The notes beneath the pieces were generated by a model. That model had not been told where the DNA came from. It saw nothing but the letters and a program-made list of their open reading frames with translations, and made no database searches. A program made the position numbers and the translations under genes. Shown in pieces: positions 6,007-6,524 of a stretch of DNA of 6,524 nucleotides. Every line of letters starts with the position of its first letter. The stretch's first letter is position 1. The stretch covers positions 1 to 6,524 of the forward strand of contig SFFP01000110.1 of assembly GCA_004556875.1 (NCBI GenBank), given 5' to 3'. This stretch comes from Ruminococcus flavefaciens. Lineage in GTDB: Bacteria > Bacillota_A > Clostridia > Oscillospirales > Ruminococcaceae.

Positions 6007-6524
6007 CTATTTGCGGCTTATATAAACAGAAACTATCCATATTATCAGATAATGTGCAGGATAAAAGCCGTAGAAGAACCATTTCGCCAGTGTGGGGTGC
6101 TTTCCCTTTCTGCCGTTGTAGAAAACAGTCATGCACAGATACGCCAGTATGAACATGAGCATCATTACGGCTATCTGTATGATAAGTCTGTCCGTAGGTA
6201 CTTTTCCGAGACTGAAAAGATTTGGCAGAAAATACAGTGCTGTAAGCGACATATACGCTATGCACCTTGCCTTTGGCTTATCGCGCAGAACGTGGAGTAT
6301 GAAAATGAACAATACTCCGAATACCAGCCAGTCTGACATTATAAGCGCCGTAGCTCCGTCACATAGTATTACCAGAGCTATCCTCTGCCAGAGCTTAAAC
6401 CTGCTCTCCCACGCCATAAGTGCAAGGAGTCCGAAGAACAGCGTAAATATAACATTACAGTGCCACCAGCCGCTGAACTTATGACAGCACAGCCAGTCAA
6501 AGGGCTGAGTTATGCAGGCAAACA
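6007..6524 (-). CDS. TraX-family integral membrane protein (5' end outside window)
   Basis: The frame is open from the right edge down to the TAG at 6009-6007, giving 171 visible residues; an internal ATG at 6417 is not the true start, because the upstream codons continue the family pattern. Recognisable TraX-like features are the NVIFTLFFGLLAL helix near the start of the visible part, a short charged loop, a D/W-containing turn before the FGVLFIFILHVLR helix, and the C-terminal YNGRKGK...AKWFFYGFYPAHYL signature followed by a last helix. About six membrane segments are visible. The family is named after the F-plasmid pilin acetylase, but chromosomal homologues in Firmicutes are of unknown function and are often described as possible membrane acyltransferases. 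No conjugation genes are seen here, so a role in transfer is not supported. It converges on the GH30 gene and shares its terminator. Confidence 0.8.
   Translation of the reverse strand, partial: FACITQPFDWLCCHKFSGWWHCNVIFTLFFGLLALMAWESRFKLWQRIALVILCDGATALIMSDWLVFGVLFIFILHVLRDKPKARCIAYMSLTALYFLPNLFSLGKVPTDRLIIQIAVMMLMFILAYLCMTVFYNGRKGKHPTLAKWFFYGFYPAHYLIIWIVSVYISRK

Noticed and set aside
6007..6417. TraX-family gene starting at the ATG at 6417
   Set aside because: Codons upstream of 6417 stay open to the window edge and continue the family pattern (NVIFTLFFGLLAL), so that ATG is internal and the gene is cut by the window.
6131..6484. 117-residue plus-strand open frame at the right end
   Set aside because: It is opposite the TraX-family gene, whose membrane helices and C-terminal signature are clear, so it is a shadow. 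The same holds for the plus-strand frame at 5986-6336.

Overview
The window looks like chromosomal DNA of a fibre-degrading, Ruminococcus-like gut or rumen Firmicute. The strongest clue is a secreted polysaccharidase ending in a two-repeat type I dockerin, the module that plugs enzymes into cellulosomes. Moderate GC, frequent ATA isoleucine codons, AAAGGA/AAAGGGG ribosome sites and near-consensus sigma-70 type promoters agree with this. The genus is inferred; no marker gene is present.

Left part (1-3031, minus strand): a two-gene ABC transporter operon. The ATPase (3031-2327) is followed after 4 bases by a large FtsX/MacB-type permease that starts at 2322. That frame stays open to the left edge (774 codons), but its identity changes on the way. 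Residues 1 to about 680 are a normal permease: one helix, a large coiled-coil ectodomain, three helices, a fifth helix and the start of a second ectodomain. From about residue 681 to the window edge it reads as the N-terminal region of an AMP-forming acyl-CoA synthetase. The join falls on YGIKKGD, a short stretch plausible in both families, and Ile and Phe codon choice shifts there. This is either an assembly chimera or an in-frame recombination that destroyed both genes. It is the most unusual thing in the window.

Middle (3032-3364): a 333-base divergent intergenic region. It has a minus-strand promoter for the ABC operon, a second near-identical promoter-like copy 94 bases further upstream, a small GC-rich inverted repeat, and a plus-strand promoter (TTTACA, 17 bases, TATAAT) for the enzyme gene.

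Right part: an 865-residue secreted enzyme (3365-5962, plus) with a signal peptide, a GH30 catalytic domain resembling endo-beta-1,6-galactanases, two tandem F5/8 type C (CBM32-like) modules and a dockerin. It probably cuts beta-1,6-galactan side chains of plant arabinogalactan as part of a cellulosome. A perfect bidirectional hairpin terminator (5967-5994) separates it from a converging TraX-family membrane protein gene (6524-6007, minus, 5' end outside the window). Nothing links the transporter, the enzyme and the TraX protein into one pathway; they appear to be three independent transcription units. No tRNA, rRNA, CRISPR or insertion sequence was seen.
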